Positions 1 through 11,162 of a stretch of DNA of 64,000 nt are shown piece after piece. A program made the translations under genes and the position numbers. The stretch's first letter is position 1; every line of letters starts with the position of its first letter. The notes under the pieces are model-generated. The model ran no database searches and was not told the DNA's origin. It saw only the letters and a list, made by a program, of their open reading frames with translations. Source of the DNA: Brevundimonas sp. (GTDB taxonomy: Bacteria > Pseudomonadota > Alphaproteobacteria > Caulobacterales > Caulobacteraceae); assembly GCF_027487935.1 (NCBI RefSeq), contig NZ_JAIYCP010000008.1, positions 1 through 64,000 of the forward strand. The letters run 5' to 3'.

Positions 1-189
1 GACATGCTGCTGGAAGAGCATGGCGTCTACGTCCAGCCGATCAACTATCCGACCGTGCCCAAGGGCACCGAACGGCTGCGCTTCACCCCGTCTCCCAACC
101 ACACCGACGCCATGATGGACGACCTCGTCCGCGCCATGGACGCCCTGTGGACTCACTGCAATGTGGCGCGACTCCCTGCCGTCGCCTGA
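1..189 (+). CDS. hemA: 5-aminolevulinate synthase, C-terminal fragment
   Basis: Only the last 62 codons lie in the window; the gene begins upstream. The stretch with [20 protein letters not shown] followed by [11 protein letters not shown] is the signature C-terminal end of PLP-dependent 5-aminolevulinate synthase (Shemin pathway), which condenses glycine and succinyl-CoA in the first step of heme synthesis in alphaproteobacteria. The stop codon at 187-189 lies inside the following small gene, which starts in another frame at 161. The catalytic lysine and the start are outside the window, so activity cannot be judged here. Confidence 0.93.
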   Translation, partial: DMLLEEHGVYVQPINYPTVPKGTERLRFTPSPNHTDAMMDDLVRAMDALWTHCNVARLPAVA

Positions 190-364
190 GCCTGATCCCG
201 GCGAGGTCATCGTCGAACTGACCCGTAATGGGCCGTACCTGAAATGCTCGGCGATCCATGTGGCGACCGGTATCGAGGCCTCGGCCGTCGGTCCGGTCAA
301 CGAGCCCAAGGGCCTGGAGCGGATCGCCATCGCCAAGCTGAAAAGGGCGCTGGCGTCGCGCTGA
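161..364 (+). CDS. small conserved protein, DUF6898-like
   Basis: A 67-residue protein whose core reads [30 protein letters not shown], ending in a lysine/arginine-rich helix ([10 protein letters not shown]). This resembles the short alphaproteobacterial family annotated as DUF6898, of unknown function; the family assignment is from memory of its pattern and not a search. It overlaps the end of hemA by 29 bases in a different frame and precedes glyA, an arrangement that suggests translational coupling. No signal peptide or membrane segment is seen. Confidence 0.7.
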   Translation: MWRDSLPSPEPDPGEVIVELTRNGPYLKCSAIHVATGIEASAVGPVNEPKGLERIAIAKLKRALASR

Positions 365-445
365 CCCACCAGATGTTGTGGTCGGTCGGCCGTGGGCGTA
401 GAGAAGTCGCCTGTTTCGGCGCAACTCTAGTATCGGGGCTCCTTC

Positions 446-1729
446 GTGACCGCCTTCACCCACGACGCCTATTTCTCGAAGAGCCTCGCCGAGGCTGATC
501 CCGACATCTTTGCCGGGATCCAGGGCGAACTGGGCCGCCAGAGGGAGCAGATCGAGCTGATCGCCTCAGAAAACATCGTCTCGAAGGCGGTGCTGGAGGC
601 GCAAGGCTCCGTCCTGACCAACAAATACGCCGAGGGCTATCCGGGCCGACGCTATTATGGCGGCTGCGAATATGTCGATGTGACCGAGACCATCGCCCGC
701 GAGCGGGCCAAACAGCTGTTCGGTTGTGCCTTCGCCAACGTCCAGCCGCACTCGGGGGCCCAGGCCAACCAGGCGGTCTTCCTCGCCCTGCTGACGCCCG
801 GCGATACCTTCCTGGGCATGGACCTTGCGGCCGGCGGCCATCTGACCCACGGATCCCCTGCCAACCAGTCCGGCAAATGGTTCCGGCCCGTGACCTATAC
901 GGTGCGGCAGGACGATCATCTGATCGATTATGACAACGTCGCCGAGATGGCCGAACGGGAAAAGCCCAGGCTGATCATCGCCGGCGGCAGCGCCTACAGC
1001 CGGCATATCGATTTTGCCCGTTTCCGCGAAATCGCCGACAGCGTCGGGGCCTATCTGATGGTCGACATGGCCCATTATTCGGGACTGATCGCCGGCGGTG
1101 TCTATCCCGATCCGCTGCCCCACGCCCATGTGGTGACCAGTACGACCCACAAGACCCTGCGCGGACCGCGCGGCGGCATCATTCTCTCCAACGACCTGGA
1201 GCTGGGCAAGAAATTCAACTCCGCTGTCTTCCCGGGCCTGCAGGGCGGGCCGCTGGAACACGTCATCGCCGCCAAGGCCGTGGCCTTCGGCGAGGCGCTG
1301 AAGCCCGGGTTCAAACTCTATGCGCAGCAGGTCGTGGACAATGCCCGGGCCATGGCGGCGGTTCTGGTCGAGCGTGGGACGGCCATCGTCTCGGGTGGCA
1401 CCGATAGCCATCTGATGCTCGTCGACCTGCGGCCCAAGGGCGTGACGGGCAAGGCCACTGAGGCGGCCCTCGAACACGCCCTGATGACCTGCAACAAGAA
1501 CGGTGTTCCGTTCGATCCCGCCCCCTTCACGGTGACCTCGGGTGTCCGTCTGGGGACCCCGGCGGGGACCACCCGCGGCTTCGGTGTGGGCGAGTTCCAG
1601 CAGGTCGGCCACTGGATCGCCGATGTGATCGACTCGATGAAGGGTACGGACGAAGCGGACGCCGGCGTGTCGAAACGGGTCGCAGACGAGGTGCGGGACC
1701 TCACGCGTCGTTTCCCAATCTACGGATGA
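446..1729 (+). CDS. glyA: serine hydroxymethyltransferase
   Basis: A 427-residue cytosolic PLP enzyme that converts serine and tetrahydrofolate to glycine and 5,10-methylene-tetrahydrofolate, the main source of one-carbon units. Visible signatures are [11 protein letters not shown] near residue 35, [15 protein letters not shown] near residue 60, the substrate region [13 protein letters not shown], and [13 protein letters not shown], whose lysine (residue 236) is the expected Schiff-base lysine. Full family length. It begins with GTG at 446 and is followed after 7 bases by nrdR, a gene order common in alphaproteobacteria. Confidence 0.97.
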   Translation: MTAFTHDAYFSKSLAEADPDIFAGIQGELGRQREQIELIASENIVSKAVLEAQGSVLTNKYAEGYPGRRYYGGCEYVDVTETIARERAKQLFGCAFANVQPHSGAQANQAVFLALLTPGDTFLGMDLAAGGHLTHGSPANQSGKWFRPVTYTVRQDDHLIDYDNVAEMAEREKPRLIIAGGSAYSRHIDFARFREIADSVGAYLMVDMAHYSGLIAGGVYPDPLPHAHVVTSTTHKTLRGPRGGIILSNDLELGKKFNSAVFPGLQGGPLEHVIAAKAVAFGEALKPGFKLYAQQVVDNARAMAAVLVERGTAIVSGGTDSHLMLVDLRPKGVTGKATEAALEHALMTCNKNGVPFDPAPFTVTSGVRLGTPAGTTRGFGVGEFQQVGHWIADVIDSMKGTDEADAGVSKRVADEVRDLTRRFPIYG

Positions 1730-1736
1730 ACCTCTG

Positions 1737-2195
1737 ATGAAATGCCCTTTCTGCGGACACCAGGATACCCAGGTGAAGGACAGCCGCCCGTCAGATGACG
1801 GCGCGGCCATCCGTCGCCGGCGATCCTGTCCGCAGTGCAGCGGGCGCTTCACCACCTTCGAGCGGGTTCAGCTGCGTGAGCTGATGATCCTGAAGCGGAA
1901 TGGCCGGCGCGCGCCGTTTGACCGGGACAAGCTGGAACGGTCGCTCAACGTCGCCCTGCGCAAACGCCCGGTCCAGGCAGAGCAGATCGAACAATTGGTC
2001 AGCCGCATCACCCGCCAGCTGGAAAGTCTGGGCGAGACCGAAATCCCGTCCTCGACCGTCGGCGACTTCATCATGAAGGCGCTGAAGTCGGTCGATGAGG
2101 TGGCCTATGTCCGGTACGCCTCGGTCTACAAGGACTTCCGCCACACCGGTGATTTCGCCCGGTTCCTCGGCGACGAGGGTCTGGACGAAAACTGA
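1737..2195 (+). CDS. nrdR: transcriptional repressor NrdR
   Basis: A 152-residue regulator that represses ribonucleotide reductase genes when its ATP-cone is loaded with dATP. The N-terminal zinc ribbon is complete (C3, C6, C31, C34 in MKCPFC and SCPQC) and is followed by an ATP-cone domain (about residues 46-140) with the typical [18 protein letters not shown] start. It sits between glyA and the riboflavin genes, and its stop overlaps the next start by one base, so it is probably cotranscribed with them. NrdR binding sites are not evident in this window. Confidence 0.96.
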   Translation: MKCPFCGHQDTQVKDSRPSDDGAAIRRRRSCPQCSGRFTTFERVQLRELMILKRNGRRAPFDRDKLERSLNVALRKRPVQAEQIEQLVSRITRQLESLGETEIPSSTVGDFIMKALKSVDEVAYVRYASVYKDFRHTGDFARFLGDEGLDEN

Positions 2196-2842
2196 TGCAT
2201 CCCGACCCCGACGGGATCGCCGTCACCCTGAAGCTGGCGACGTCACTGGACGGCCGGATTGCGACCGCGTCCGGTGAAAGCCAATGGATCACCGGCGAGG
2301 TGGCGCGGCTCGAAGTCCATCGTCTGCGTGCGGCGCATGATGCCGTCCTTGTCGGCGTCGGGACGGTGTTGGCTGACGATCCCGAACTGACGGTGCGGCT
2401 GCCCGGTCGCCCGGTCGATCAGCCGCTTCGTGTCGTGCTGGACAGCCGCTTGCGGACGCCTTCCAGCGCGAAAGTGGCGAGCGGCGGCGACAGTCTGATC
2501 CTGACGGTCGCCGAGCCCAGGCCCGTCGGCAGTGCCCGGGTCGAACGGGTCGAGTCAGACGGGGCCCGTCCGTCCGTGGCCGCCAGTCTGGCGGCGATGA
2601 AGCGTCACGGCATCACATCTGTCATGATCGAGGGCGGCGGAGAGGTAGCGGCGAGCTTCCTCCGGGCCGGCCTGGTCGACCGCCTGGAATGGTTTCGCGC
2701 GCCGATCCTGATCGGCGGGGAAGGGCGGCCGTGTGTTGCGGCGCTGGCCCTGTCGCGGCTTTCCGATGCCCCGCGGTTCCGGTGCCTTGCGGTCGAGCCC
2801 TGCGGTGACGACCTGTGGGAACGCTACGAGAGAGACTTCTGA
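2195..2842 (+). CDS. ribD: RibD-type reductase domain protein without the deaminase domain
   Basis: A 215-residue protein that matches only the C-terminal half of bifunctional RibD: 5-amino-6-(5-phosphoribosylamino)uracil reductase, an NADPH-dependent dihydrofolate-reductase-like fold. Signatures are TLKLATSLDGRIAT, ESQWITG, HDAVLVGVGTVLADDP and SVMIEGGGEVAASFL. The usual N-terminal zinc deaminase domain (HAE and PCxxxG...C motifs) is absent, and the upstream 450 bases are fully occupied by nrdR, so this is not a miscalled start. Its position directly before ribE supports a role in riboflavin synthesis. The deaminase must be supplied from elsewhere. Confidence 0.88.
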   Translation: MHPDPDGIAVTLKLATSLDGRIATASGESQWITGEVARLEVHRLRAAHDAVLVGVGTVLADDPELTVRLPGRPVDQPLRVVLDSRLRTPSSAKVASGGDSLILTVAEPRPVGSARVERVESDGARPSVAASLAAMKRHGITSVMIEGGGEVAASFLRAGLVDRLEWFRAPILIGGEGRPCVAALALSRLSDAPRFRCLAVEPCGDDLWERYERDF

Positions 2843-2846
2843 GCCC

Positions 2847-3437
2847 ATGTTCACCGGTATCGTCACTGACATCGGCCGGGTCCGTTCGGTCCGCCAGACC
2901 GAGCGCGACCGGCGCTATGAGATCGAGACTGCCTGGGACACGACGGGCATCGACCTCGGTGCTTCCATAAGCCACGCGGGCTGCTGCCTGACAGTGACCG
3001 AAAAGGGCCCCGGCTGGTTCGCCGTCGAGGTCTCGGGCGAGACCCTGTCGAAGACGACGCTCGGCGACTGGCGCGAGGGGCACCGCGTAAATCTCGAGCG
3101 CGCCGCCAAACTGGGCGATGAGCTGGGCGGCCACATCGTCTCGGGCCATGTCGACGGACTGGGCCGGGTCGCCTCGGTGACGCCCGAGGGCGGGTCCCAC
3201 CGGATCGACATTGAGGCCCCGGCCCCGCTGCACCGCTATATCGCCGCCAAGGGCTCGATCACGGTCGACGGGGTGTCTCTGACGGTCAATGCCGTCGAGG
3301 GGCCGGTCTTCGGGCTCAACATCATCCCCCACACCTGGCAGGCCACGACGCTCGGCGGGCTGAAAGCCGGCGATGCGGTGAATCTCGAAATCGACATGCT
3401 GGCGCGATACCTCGCGCGGTGGCAGGAGACGGCATGA
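2847..3437 (+). CDS. ribE: riboflavin synthase, alpha subunit
   Basis: A 196-residue enzyme that dismutates two 6,7-dimethyl-8-ribityllumazine molecules into riboflavin and a pyrimidine. The start at 2847 gives the invariant N-terminus MFTGIVTDIG; a longer frame from 2733 exists but would overlap ribD and has no family support. Two tandem lumazine-binding repeats are visible, the first with SHAGCCLTV and the second with GSITVDGVSLTVN, each preceded by a GHIVSGHVDG-type or related segment. It starts 4 bases after the reductase gene and overlaps the next start (ATGA). Confidence 0.96.
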   Translation: MFTGIVTDIGRVRSVRQTERDRRYEIETAWDTTGIDLGASISHAGCCLTVTEKGPGWFAVEVSGETLSKTTLGDWREGHRVNLERAAKLGDELGGHIVSGHVDGLGRVASVTPEGGSHRIDIEAPAPLHRYIAAKGSITVDGVSLTVNAVEGPVFGLNIIPHTWQATTLGGLKAGDAVNLEIDMLARYLARWQETA

Positions 3438-4570
3438 TGCAACTGGCCGCCAACATGAACGACAGTCCGATCAGCCCCATCGAGGCCATCCTCGAGGACG
3501 CCCGCAACGGCAAGCCCTACATCCTCGTCGACGCCGAGGACCGGGAGAACGAAGGCGACATCATCATTCCGGCCCAGTTCGCCACGCCGGACCAGATCAA
3601 TTTCATGGCCCGGCACGCCCGGGGGCTGATCTGCCTCGCCATAACCGCCGACCGCGCCCGCCAGCTGCGCCTGCCGCCCATGGCCGCCGAGAACCGCGAG
3701 AGTATGGGCACGGCCTTTACCGTCTCGATCGAGGCGCGCGAGGGGGTCACCACCGGCATATCCGCCGCCGACCGGGCGCGTACCGTTCAGGTGGCGGCGG
3801 ATCCGACCAAGGGTGCCGACGACATCGTCTCGCCGGGCCATGTCTTCCCCCTGGTCGCCCGTGACGGCGGCGTGCTGGTCCGCACCGGCCACACGGAGGC
3901 GGCGGTCGACATCTCGCGGATGGCCGGGCTGACTCCGGCGGGCGTGATCTGCGAGATCATGAATGACGACGGCTCCATGGCGCGGATGCCCGATCTGATC
4001 GCCTTCGCCCAGTTGCACGGACTGAAAATCGGCACCATCGCCGACCTGATCGCCTATCGCCGCCGCACCGAACGCTATGTCGAGCGGGTCATGGATACGC
4101 CGTTCGACAGCGTTCACGGCGGTCCCTTCCGGCTGATGCTGTACCGGAACACCATCGAGGGGGCCGAGCACATCGCCCTCGTTAAGGGCAAGGTCGAGCC
4201 GGGCAAGCCGACGCTGGTCCGCATGCACCAGGTCGATTTCGCAGCGGATATTCTGGGCCATGTCGAGGCGCGCCAGAACTATGTGCCCCGGGCGCTGCAG
4301 GCGATCAGCGGGCATGACGGTGCCGGCGTCACCGTCTTCCTGCGCGATCCCGATCTGCAGGGCCTGGCGGAACGTCTGGCCGGGGTCGAAAAGCCTGCGG
4401 CCGTTGATCGCTCGATCCGCAACTATGGGGTCGGGGCTCAGATCCTGCTGGACCTCGGCGTGCGCGACATGATCGTGATGAGCTCGACACGCCCCAACCC
4501 TGCCGCGCTTGAAGGCTATGGCCTGCGGATTGTCGGCTGGCGCGACATGGACGGAGAAGACCAATCCTGA
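3434..4570 (+). CDS. ribB: 3,4-dihydroxy-2-butanone-4-phosphate synthase with degenerate GTP cyclohydrolase II-like domain
   Basis: A 378-residue RibBA-type fusion. The N-terminal RibB half (to about residue 205) keeps the acidic metal site (EDRENEGDI) and the [12 protein letters not shown] motif, so synthesis of the four-carbon riboflavin precursor from ribulose 5-phosphate should be intact. The C-terminal half aligns in position with GTP cyclohydrolase II but has [15 protein letters not shown] where active RibA carries its three zinc cysteines, so cyclohydrolase activity is unlikely. Such hybrids have been called RibBX. The start at 3434 overlaps the ribE stop as ATGA; another ATG follows at 3437. 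Confidence 0.93.
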   Translation: MMQLAANMNDSPISPIEAILEDARNGKPYILVDAEDRENEGDIIIPAQFATPDQINFMARHARGLICLAITADRARQLRLPPMAAENRESMGTAFTVSIEAREGVTTGISAADRARTVQVAADPTKGADDIVSPGHVFPLVARDGGVLVRTGHTEAAVDISRMAGLTPAGVICEIMNDDGSMARMPDLIAFAQLHGLKIGTIADLIAYRRRTERYVERVMDTPFDSVHGGPFRLMLYRNTIEGAEHIALVKGKVEPGKPTLVRMHQVDFAADILGHVEARQNYVPRALQAISGHDGAGVTVFLRDPDLQGLAERLAGVEKPAAVDRSIRNYGVGAQILLDLGVRDMIVMSSTRPNPAALEGYGLRIVGWRDMDGEDQS

Positions 4571-5028
4571 CCGATCCCCCCCGCGTCCTCATCGTCGAGG
4601 CGCGCTACTATGATGAGCTGGCCGACGCCCTGCTGGACGGGGCGAAGGATGCCCTGCGCGCGCAGAATGTCTCGTTCGACGTGGTCACCGTGCCCGGCGC
4701 GCTGGAGGTGCCGACGGCCATCGCCCTGGCGGTGGAGGCCGGTCGCTATCCGACCGCCCCGCGCTATGACGGCTTTGTCGCCCTTGGCTGTGTGATCCGG
4801 GGCGAGACCTATCATTTCGAGATCGTCTCGGATCAGTCGGCGGCCGGCCTCCGCCGGCTGGGGCTGGACGGCGTGATCATCGGCAACGGCATCCTGACCA
4901 CGGAGGACGAGGCCCAGGCCTGGGCCCGGGCCCGGATCAGCGAAGGCGACAAGGGCGGCGGTGCTGCGCGGGCCTGTCTGGACCTCATTGCCTTGCGCAA
5001 GCGGCTGCGCGTAGGACTTGGGGCGTGA
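4567..5028 (+). CDS. ribH: 6,7-dimethyl-8-ribityllumazine synthase, probable CTG start
   Basis: Lumazine synthase condenses the RibB product with the ribitylaminouracil. Signatures are [31 protein letters not shown] with the catalytic-region histidine, and [17 protein letters not shown]. The first ATG of the frame (4681) would cut off the essential N-terminal strand ([18 protein letters not shown]). The frame opens after a stop at 4510, and no ATG, GTG or TTG fits before the strand except TTG-free alternatives, so I place the start at CTG 4567, which overlaps the ribB stop (CTGA) and has GGAG at 4553-4556. This gives 153 residues, the usual family length. Confidence 0.9.
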   Translation: MTDPPRVLIVEARYYDELADALLDGAKDALRAQNVSFDVVTVPGALEVPTAIALAVEAGRYPTAPRYDGFVALGCVIRGETYHFEIVSDQSAAGLRRLGLDGVIIGNGILTTEDEAQAWARARISEGDKGGGAARACLDLIALRKRLRVGLGA

Positions 5029-5555
5029 CCGAACCCGCCAGCCTCCAGTCCGTGCTCGAACAACTCGCCGAGGCCGAAAAGCAACGGGCCGAGCCGCAGC
5101 TGACCAGTCGTCAGCGGCGCGCCCGCACAGTGGCGCGTCTCGCCGCCGTCCAGGCCCTGTACCAGATGGAACTGGCCGGCGAGGGCGTGGACACGGTCAT
5201 CACCGAGTTCGCCAACCATCGCTTTGACGCAGACATGGAAGGCGAACCCCTGGCCGAGGCCGATGAGGCCTGGTTTGCGGGCATTGTGCGGGGCGTGGTC
5301 GGGAGCCAGCGTGAGATTGACGCGGCCGTAAAGGCGAGGCTGGCGTCGAACTGGCGGCTGGAGCGGCTCGATTCCACCCTGCGGGCCCTGTTGCGGGCCG
5401 GGGCATGGGAGCTGCGCGACTGCCAGGACGTGCCGCGCGAGATCGTCATCGATGAGTATGTCGAACTGGCCAAGGCCTTCTTCGATGATGCCGAGGCCAA
5501 ATTCGTCAATGCGGCGCTGGACGGTGTCGCCCGGGACGTCCGGCCGAAAGACTGA
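5025..5555 (+). CDS. nusB: transcription antitermination factor NusB
   Basis: A 176-residue all-helical protein that joins NusE (S10) at boxA RNA in rRNA antitermination. The segment [19 protein letters not shown] is the classic first NusB helix, and the C-terminal [20 protein letters not shown] followed by [12 protein letters not shown] is the family end. The N-terminal ~35 residues are longer than in the E. coli protein. It starts with GTG at 5025 overlapping the ribH stop (GTGA). The rib-nusB-thiL order is widely conserved in Proteobacteria. Confidence 0.95.
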   Translation: MTEPASLQSVLEQLAEAEKQRAEPQLTSRQRRARTVARLAAVQALYQMELAGEGVDTVITEFANHRFDADMEGEPLAEADEAWFAGIVRGVVGSQREIDAAVKARLASNWRLERLDSTLRALLRAGAWELRDCQDVPREIVIDEYVELAKAFFDDAEAKFVNAALDGVARDVRPKD

Positions 5556-5564
5556 GGTGAACCC

Positions 5565-6554
5565 ATGCCCGCGGTCGATGTCGCCGGCGAGTTCGAGACC
5601 ATCCAGCGCCTTTTCGCGCCGCTGGCCCATCCGGAGTGGGGGCGGGGCCTGGCGGACGATGTCGCCGTGGTGCCGTCCAGGACAGGCCATGATCTGGTTC
5701 TGACCAAGGACGCGATCGTCGAAGGCGTGCATTTCCTGGCCACGGACCCGCTCGATACGGTGGCCCGGAAGCTGATGCGGGTGAACCTGTCCGATCTCGC
5801 GGCCAAGGGGGCCGATCCTTTTGGCTATCTGCTGGCCTGTCATTGGTCGTCGCGCTGCGGCTGGCCCGAACGCATGGCCTTTGCGGACGGTCTGCGGGCG
5901 GACCAGGCGGGGTTCGGCGTCTCCCTGTTGGGGGGCGACACGGTCAATACGCCGGGGCCGGCCAGTTTTTCGATGACCCTGCTCGGCTGGGTCCCGACCG
6001 GGCGAACGGTGGGTCGGGCCGGTGCCCGGCCCGGTGATCTGGTCTTCGTCACCGGTTCGATCGGCGACGGCTGGCTGGGTCTGGAGGGCTTGCAGGGCCG
6101 GTTGTCGCTGGCTGCCGGGCAGATCAGCGCCTTGTCGGCCCATTACCGGACGCCGACGCCGCGCGTCGACTTTGCCCTGCCGATACGGGACCTGGCCACC
6201 GCCGCCGTTGACGTTTCGGACGGCCTGATCGCTGACCTTGAACATCTGGCCGTGGCCAGCGGCGTTCGCGTTGAGATCGACCTCGAGACGGTCCCCCTTT
6301 CCGCAGCCGCCCAGGCCTGGCTCAACGGCCGGGCTGATGCGCAGGCGGCGCTGGAGACGCTGGTCACGGGCGGCGATGATTACGAAATCGCCTTCACCGC
6401 CCCGGTGGGCGCCGAGGCCGGGCTTCAGCGCGAAGCGGCACTTCGACATCTGCGCCTGACCCGGATTGGCCGGGTCACGAGCGGCCAGGGCGTTGCCGCC
6501 TGCTTCGGCGGCCAGTCGGTCACATTCGTCCGCGGGGGTTTCAGGCACGGCTGA
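5565..6554 (+). CDS. thiL: thiamine-monophosphate kinase
   Basis: A 329-residue ATP-dependent kinase that makes thiamine diphosphate from thiamine monophosphate. Family features are the N-terminal EFETIQRLFAP, the metal-binding LADDVAVV, LMRVNLSDLAAKGADPFGYL, SLLGGDTVNTPGP, DVSDGLIADLEHLA and GGDDYEIAFTAP. It follows nusB by 9 bases with GAGGTGA just before the ATG, and is the last gene of the riboflavin/nusB operon. Confidence 0.96.
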   Translation: MPAVDVAGEFETIQRLFAPLAHPEWGRGLADDVAVVPSRTGHDLVLTKDAIVEGVHFLATDPLDTVARKLMRVNLSDLAAKGADPFGYLLACHWSSRCGWPERMAFADGLRADQAGFGVSLLGGDTVNTPGPASFSMTLLGWVPTGRTVGRAGARPGDLVFVTGSIGDGWLGLEGLQGRLSLAAGQISALSAHYRTPTPRVDFALPIRDLATAAVDVSDGLIADLEHLAVASGVRVEIDLETVPLSAAAQAWLNGRADAQAALETLVTGGDDYEIAFTAPVGAEAGLQREAALRHLRLTRIGRVTSGQGVAACFGGQSVTFVRGGFRHG

Positions 6555-6591
6555 CAACCATTTCTCAAGGCGTCGGCGTCATCCTGTCATC

Positions 6592-7014
6592 ATGCGCCGT
6601 CGTGATCTTGTTGCCACCGCCGCCGTCCTTGCTGCTGTCGCCCGCCCGGTGCTGGCGGAAGAGGCCCCTGCGGCCGGCCAGAACCTGAACCTCAACATGC
6701 CGGGTATCGGCCTGCCGGTTATCGTGGGCGGAAGACTGCGCAACTATGTCTTTGTCTCACTTCGACTGCATCTCGGCGGCGCAGCGACGCCGCAGACGAT
6801 GCGGGCCAAGGAGGCCTTCCTGCGCGACGCCCTGGTCCGGGCGGCTCACCGGACGCCGTTCGTGGTGGCGGACGACTGGAACCGAATCGATACGGCGGCT
6901 GTCTCAGCCAGCCTGATGCGTTCGGCGGCGACCATTGCCGGGCGCGGTCTGGTCACGCGGGTCGAGGTTGTCACCCAGGCCCCGCGCCAGCGGATCCGCG
7001 TTGTGGCCGACTGA
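6592..7014 (+). CDS. exported hypothetical protein
   Basis: A 140-residue protein with an N-terminal export signal: MRRRDLVATAAVLAAVARPVLAEEA, arginine pair then hydrophobic stretch and an AxA cleavage site near residue 22. The start at 6592 is chosen because it gives this signal; the frame is open further upstream over the thiL 3' end. The mature part includes a short hydrophobic strand (PVIVGGRLRNYVFVSLRLHL) and a conserved-looking YVFV-R-AHRTPFVVADDWNRID pattern. I do not recognise a family with certainty. It lies between thiL and hppA and may use its own promoter. Confidence 0.72.
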   Translation: MRRRDLVATAAVLAAVARPVLAEEAPAAGQNLNLNMPGIGLPVIVGGRLRNYVFVSLRLHLGGAATPQTMRAKEAFLRDALVRAAHRTPFVVADDWNRIDTAAVSASLMRSAATIAGRGLVTRVEVVTQAPRQRIRVVAD

Positions 7015-7186
7015 TCAATATCGCCTGTTGCGTCGCCAGCCGGGATTTGGCACGTTTCCGCCGCAATTCCCCAAGGACGCAACATGCGTCCGGTACGCAC
7101 GGGGGGACCGGAAGGCGGAAAGAGGCGTCTAACGCCCACCGCGCCAAGGGACCGGGCGTTTGAAGATCACAGGATTTGGAAACGTT

Positions 7187-9340
<2,154 letters not shown>

Positions 9341-9398
9341 AACGGCGTTCCAAGCCTCCCGGCTCCGGCCGGGAGGTGACACGGCCCGGAATGAAGAA

Positions 9399-9429
9399 GG
9401 CCCCGGAGAGCGATCTCCGGGGCCTTTTT
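9399..9429 (+). terminator. intrinsic terminator after hppA
   Basis: A perfect 11-bp inverted repeat (GGCCCCGGAGA, loop GCGA, TCTCCGGGGCC) followed by five T residues at 9425-9429. It lies 59 bases after the hppA stop. A purine-rich stretch on the left side (GAAGAA, read as T-rich on the other strand) means it may also stop transcription from the convergent bamE gene. Confidence 0.9.
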
Positions 9430-9465
9430 CTGTTGCTGTCTCCCGAACGGAGCGGGCGGCCGGAC

Positions 9466-9942
9466 CTATTCCCGGCGCTGCTGGCCCGGGACGTCCTCGT
9501 CCGTGCGGGGCAGTTGGCCGCGGCCGACGTTGCCGAGCAGCTGCTCGAGGATCGTCAGCTGACGCCCGCGGGTCGGGGTCTCGCGCTCGTTCATGGCCAC
9601 ACGCTGGCCGTCATCGAGGCCCAGGGTGCGGACTTCGGACACAAGACCCGCGTCATTGAAGGTGATTTCCGTCACCGATCGCTGGGTCACCTGTGCCCGG
9701 TTGTAGGTGTATTTCTCGGTGACCTGGCTGATGTAGTACCAGACGTTGTCGCGTTCGAAGGTCGAGGTCGTGGAGGGGGTTCCCAGACGGGTCAGGACCG
9801 TCTGTTTGGTGTCCGTGCCGGCGACGATGTCCGTGGGCTTGGCGTCGATCGCCTGAAAACCGTTCTGTCCCACGACCGGCGCGCAGGCGCTGGTCAGGGC
9901 GAGGGCCGCTGCGGCGGTGATCAGGAGGTTGGTACGGAGCAT
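9466..9942 (-). CDS. bamE: outer membrane protein assembly factor BamE (SmpA/OmlA family)
   Basis: A 158-residue predicted lipoprotein of the BAM complex. The N-terminus MLRTNLLITAAAALALTSAC is a type II signal with cysteine at residue 20, and the SmpA/OmlA domain follows: AIDAKPTDIVAGTDTKQTVL, LTRLGTPSTTSTFERDNVWYY, then a strand-rich half ending in FNDAGLVSEVRTL. The start at 9942 is preferred to an upstream in-frame codon at 9966 because it begins the signal peptide. The gene is convergent with hppA and divergent from the chaperone gene at 10032. Confidence 0.9.
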   Translation of the reverse strand: MLRTNLLITAAAALALTSACAPVVGQNGFQAIDAKPTDIVAGTDTKQTVLTRLGTPSTTSTFERDNVWYYISQVTEKYTYNRAQVTQRSVTEITFNDAGLVSEVRTLGLDDGQRVAMNERETPTRGRQLTILEQLLGNVGRGQLPRTDEDVPGQQRRE

Positions 9943-10031
9943 TTGCGGTGCCTGCGACTTCAACAAGGTCTTTGACCTAACCGGACCCGAGCCTTAGTTC
10001 AACGGCACGGCGGAAAAGGGGCCGTTTGATC

Positions 10032-10559
10032 ATGCTTCAGAATCTGTTCCGAACCCGTCTCCGCGAGCGTCTGGGCCAGCCGCTGTATGAGGCGGCGGTG
10101 CGTCAGGCGCGCGATCCGGCCTTCTACACCCGGCTGGGCGTGGCCGATCGGATCGACGCGCGTTTCGAGCTCTATACCCTGCATGTCCTGCTCCTGATCA
10201 TGCGCCTGCGTGACGAGGGCGACCACGGTGCCGAGATCGGACAGGATCTTTTCAACGTCTATGTTTCGGCCCTGGACCATGCGCTGCGCGAACTGGGCGT
10301 GGGGGATGTCTCGGTGGGCAAGAAGATGCGCAAGCTGGGCGAGGCCCTGTATGGTCGGATGGCGATCTATGAGCCCGCCCTGCGCGATGGCGATGCGGAG
10401 GCCCTGGCCGCAAGCCTGGCCCGCAATGTCTATGAGAGCGAGATCGCCACGACCGGAACGGCGCTGGCTGCCTTCGCCCTGTCCAGCCGCGCCCGACTGG
10501 CGGAACAGACCCTTGACGCCGTCGTCAGGGCCCCGGCCTGGGCGGAGATAACCGCATGA
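10032..10559 (+). CDS. ubiquinol-cytochrome c chaperone (CBP3 family)
   Basis: A 175-residue all-helical protein of the CBP3-like chaperone family, which assists assembly of the cytochrome bc1 complex. Recognisable parts are LYEAAVRQARDPAFYTRLGV, RFELYTLHVLLLIMRLRDEG, DLFNVYVSALDHALRELGVGD and VGKKMRKLGEALYGRM. No signal or clear membrane span. Its stop overlaps the start of the DUF177 gene by 4 bases (ATGA). In alphaproteobacteria this pair commonly precedes plsX-fabH, as here. Confidence 0.88.
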   Translation: MLQNLFRTRLRERLGQPLYEAAVRQARDPAFYTRLGVADRIDARFELYTLHVLLLIMRLRDEGDHGAEIGQDLFNVYVSALDHALRELGVGDVSVGKKMRKLGEALYGRMAIYEPALRDGDAEALAASLARNVYESEIATTGTALAAFALSSRARLAEQTLDAVVRAPAWAEITA

Positions 10560-11068
10560 CCCTTCCCGACCTGCCTTACAGCGAGCCTGTCCGCCTGCAC
10601 CAGCTGGGCAGCGGGGTGAAGCGGACCCTGGAGCCCGATGCTTCGACCCGGGCGAGGATTGTCAGGGCACTGGATCTTGCCTCACTGGAGGCCTTTACAG
10701 CGGAGATGGAACTGGTGCCGACGGCGGCGGGCTGGCGCCTTTCGGGCCGGATTCGGGCCAGCCTCGCCCAGACTTGCGGCATCACACTTGAGCCGCTTCC
10801 GATCGAGATCGATGCGCCGTTCGCCCTGACCCTGGCCGAGTCGGTGGAGGAGGACTCTGAAGAGATCATCATCACCCTCGACGACGAATCGCCCGACCTG
10901 ATCGAGAACGGTCAAATCGATCTGGGCCAGTATGCCGTTGAACAATTGGCGCTCCGGCTCGATCCCTTCCCGCGCAAACCGGGTGCCGAGTTCGTCCAAC
11001 CTCCCGAACCTGCTGAAATTTCGCCGTTCGCGGTATTGAAGCAACTGCGGGCTTCTGACGAAGGTTGA
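10556..11068 (+). CDS. DUF177 (YceD-like) protein
   Basis: A 170-residue cytosolic protein of the DUF177/YceD family, which in other bacteria is linked to 23S rRNA or ribosome accumulation and often sits beside rpmF. The central region (WRLSGRIRASLAQTCGITLEPL) keeps one of the usual cysteines and is followed by a very acidic segment (ESVEEDSEEIIITLDDESPD, then LIENGQIDLGQYAVEQLALRLDPFPRKPG), the most conserved part of the family. No rpmF follows; plsX is next, about 95 bases downstream. Confidence 0.85.
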   Translation: MTLPDLPYSEPVRLHQLGSGVKRTLEPDASTRARIVRALDLASLEAFTAEMELVPTAAGWRLSGRIRASLAQTCGITLEPLPIEIDAPFALTLAESVEEDSEEIIITLDDESPDLIENGQIDLGQYAVEQLALRLDPFPRKPGAEFVQPPEPAEISPFAVLKQLRASDEG

Positions 11069-11162
11069 CGTAAGGGCGGCGTGGTTGCATCCCCCCGATG
11101 CGGCGCTATCGTCGCCAAAACTGACAAGCGCCGGGCTGACGGCGCGACGGAGTCGAAACGAC

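Noticed and set aside
4833..6557. Long open frame on the minus strand over nusB/thiL
   Set aside because: It is a shadow of the high-GC coding strand: the translation is low-complexity and lacks any family motif, while ribH, nusB and thiL on the plus strand have clear signatures.
7076..7090. GACGC-AACAT-GCGTC hairpin upstream of hppA
   Set aside because: Too short and isolated to call a riboswitch or terminator; no T run and no recognisable motif.
7160..7186. Upstream in-frame TTG start for hppA
   Set aside because: The added nine residues are not seen in the family; ATG 7187 begins the expected first membrane helix region.
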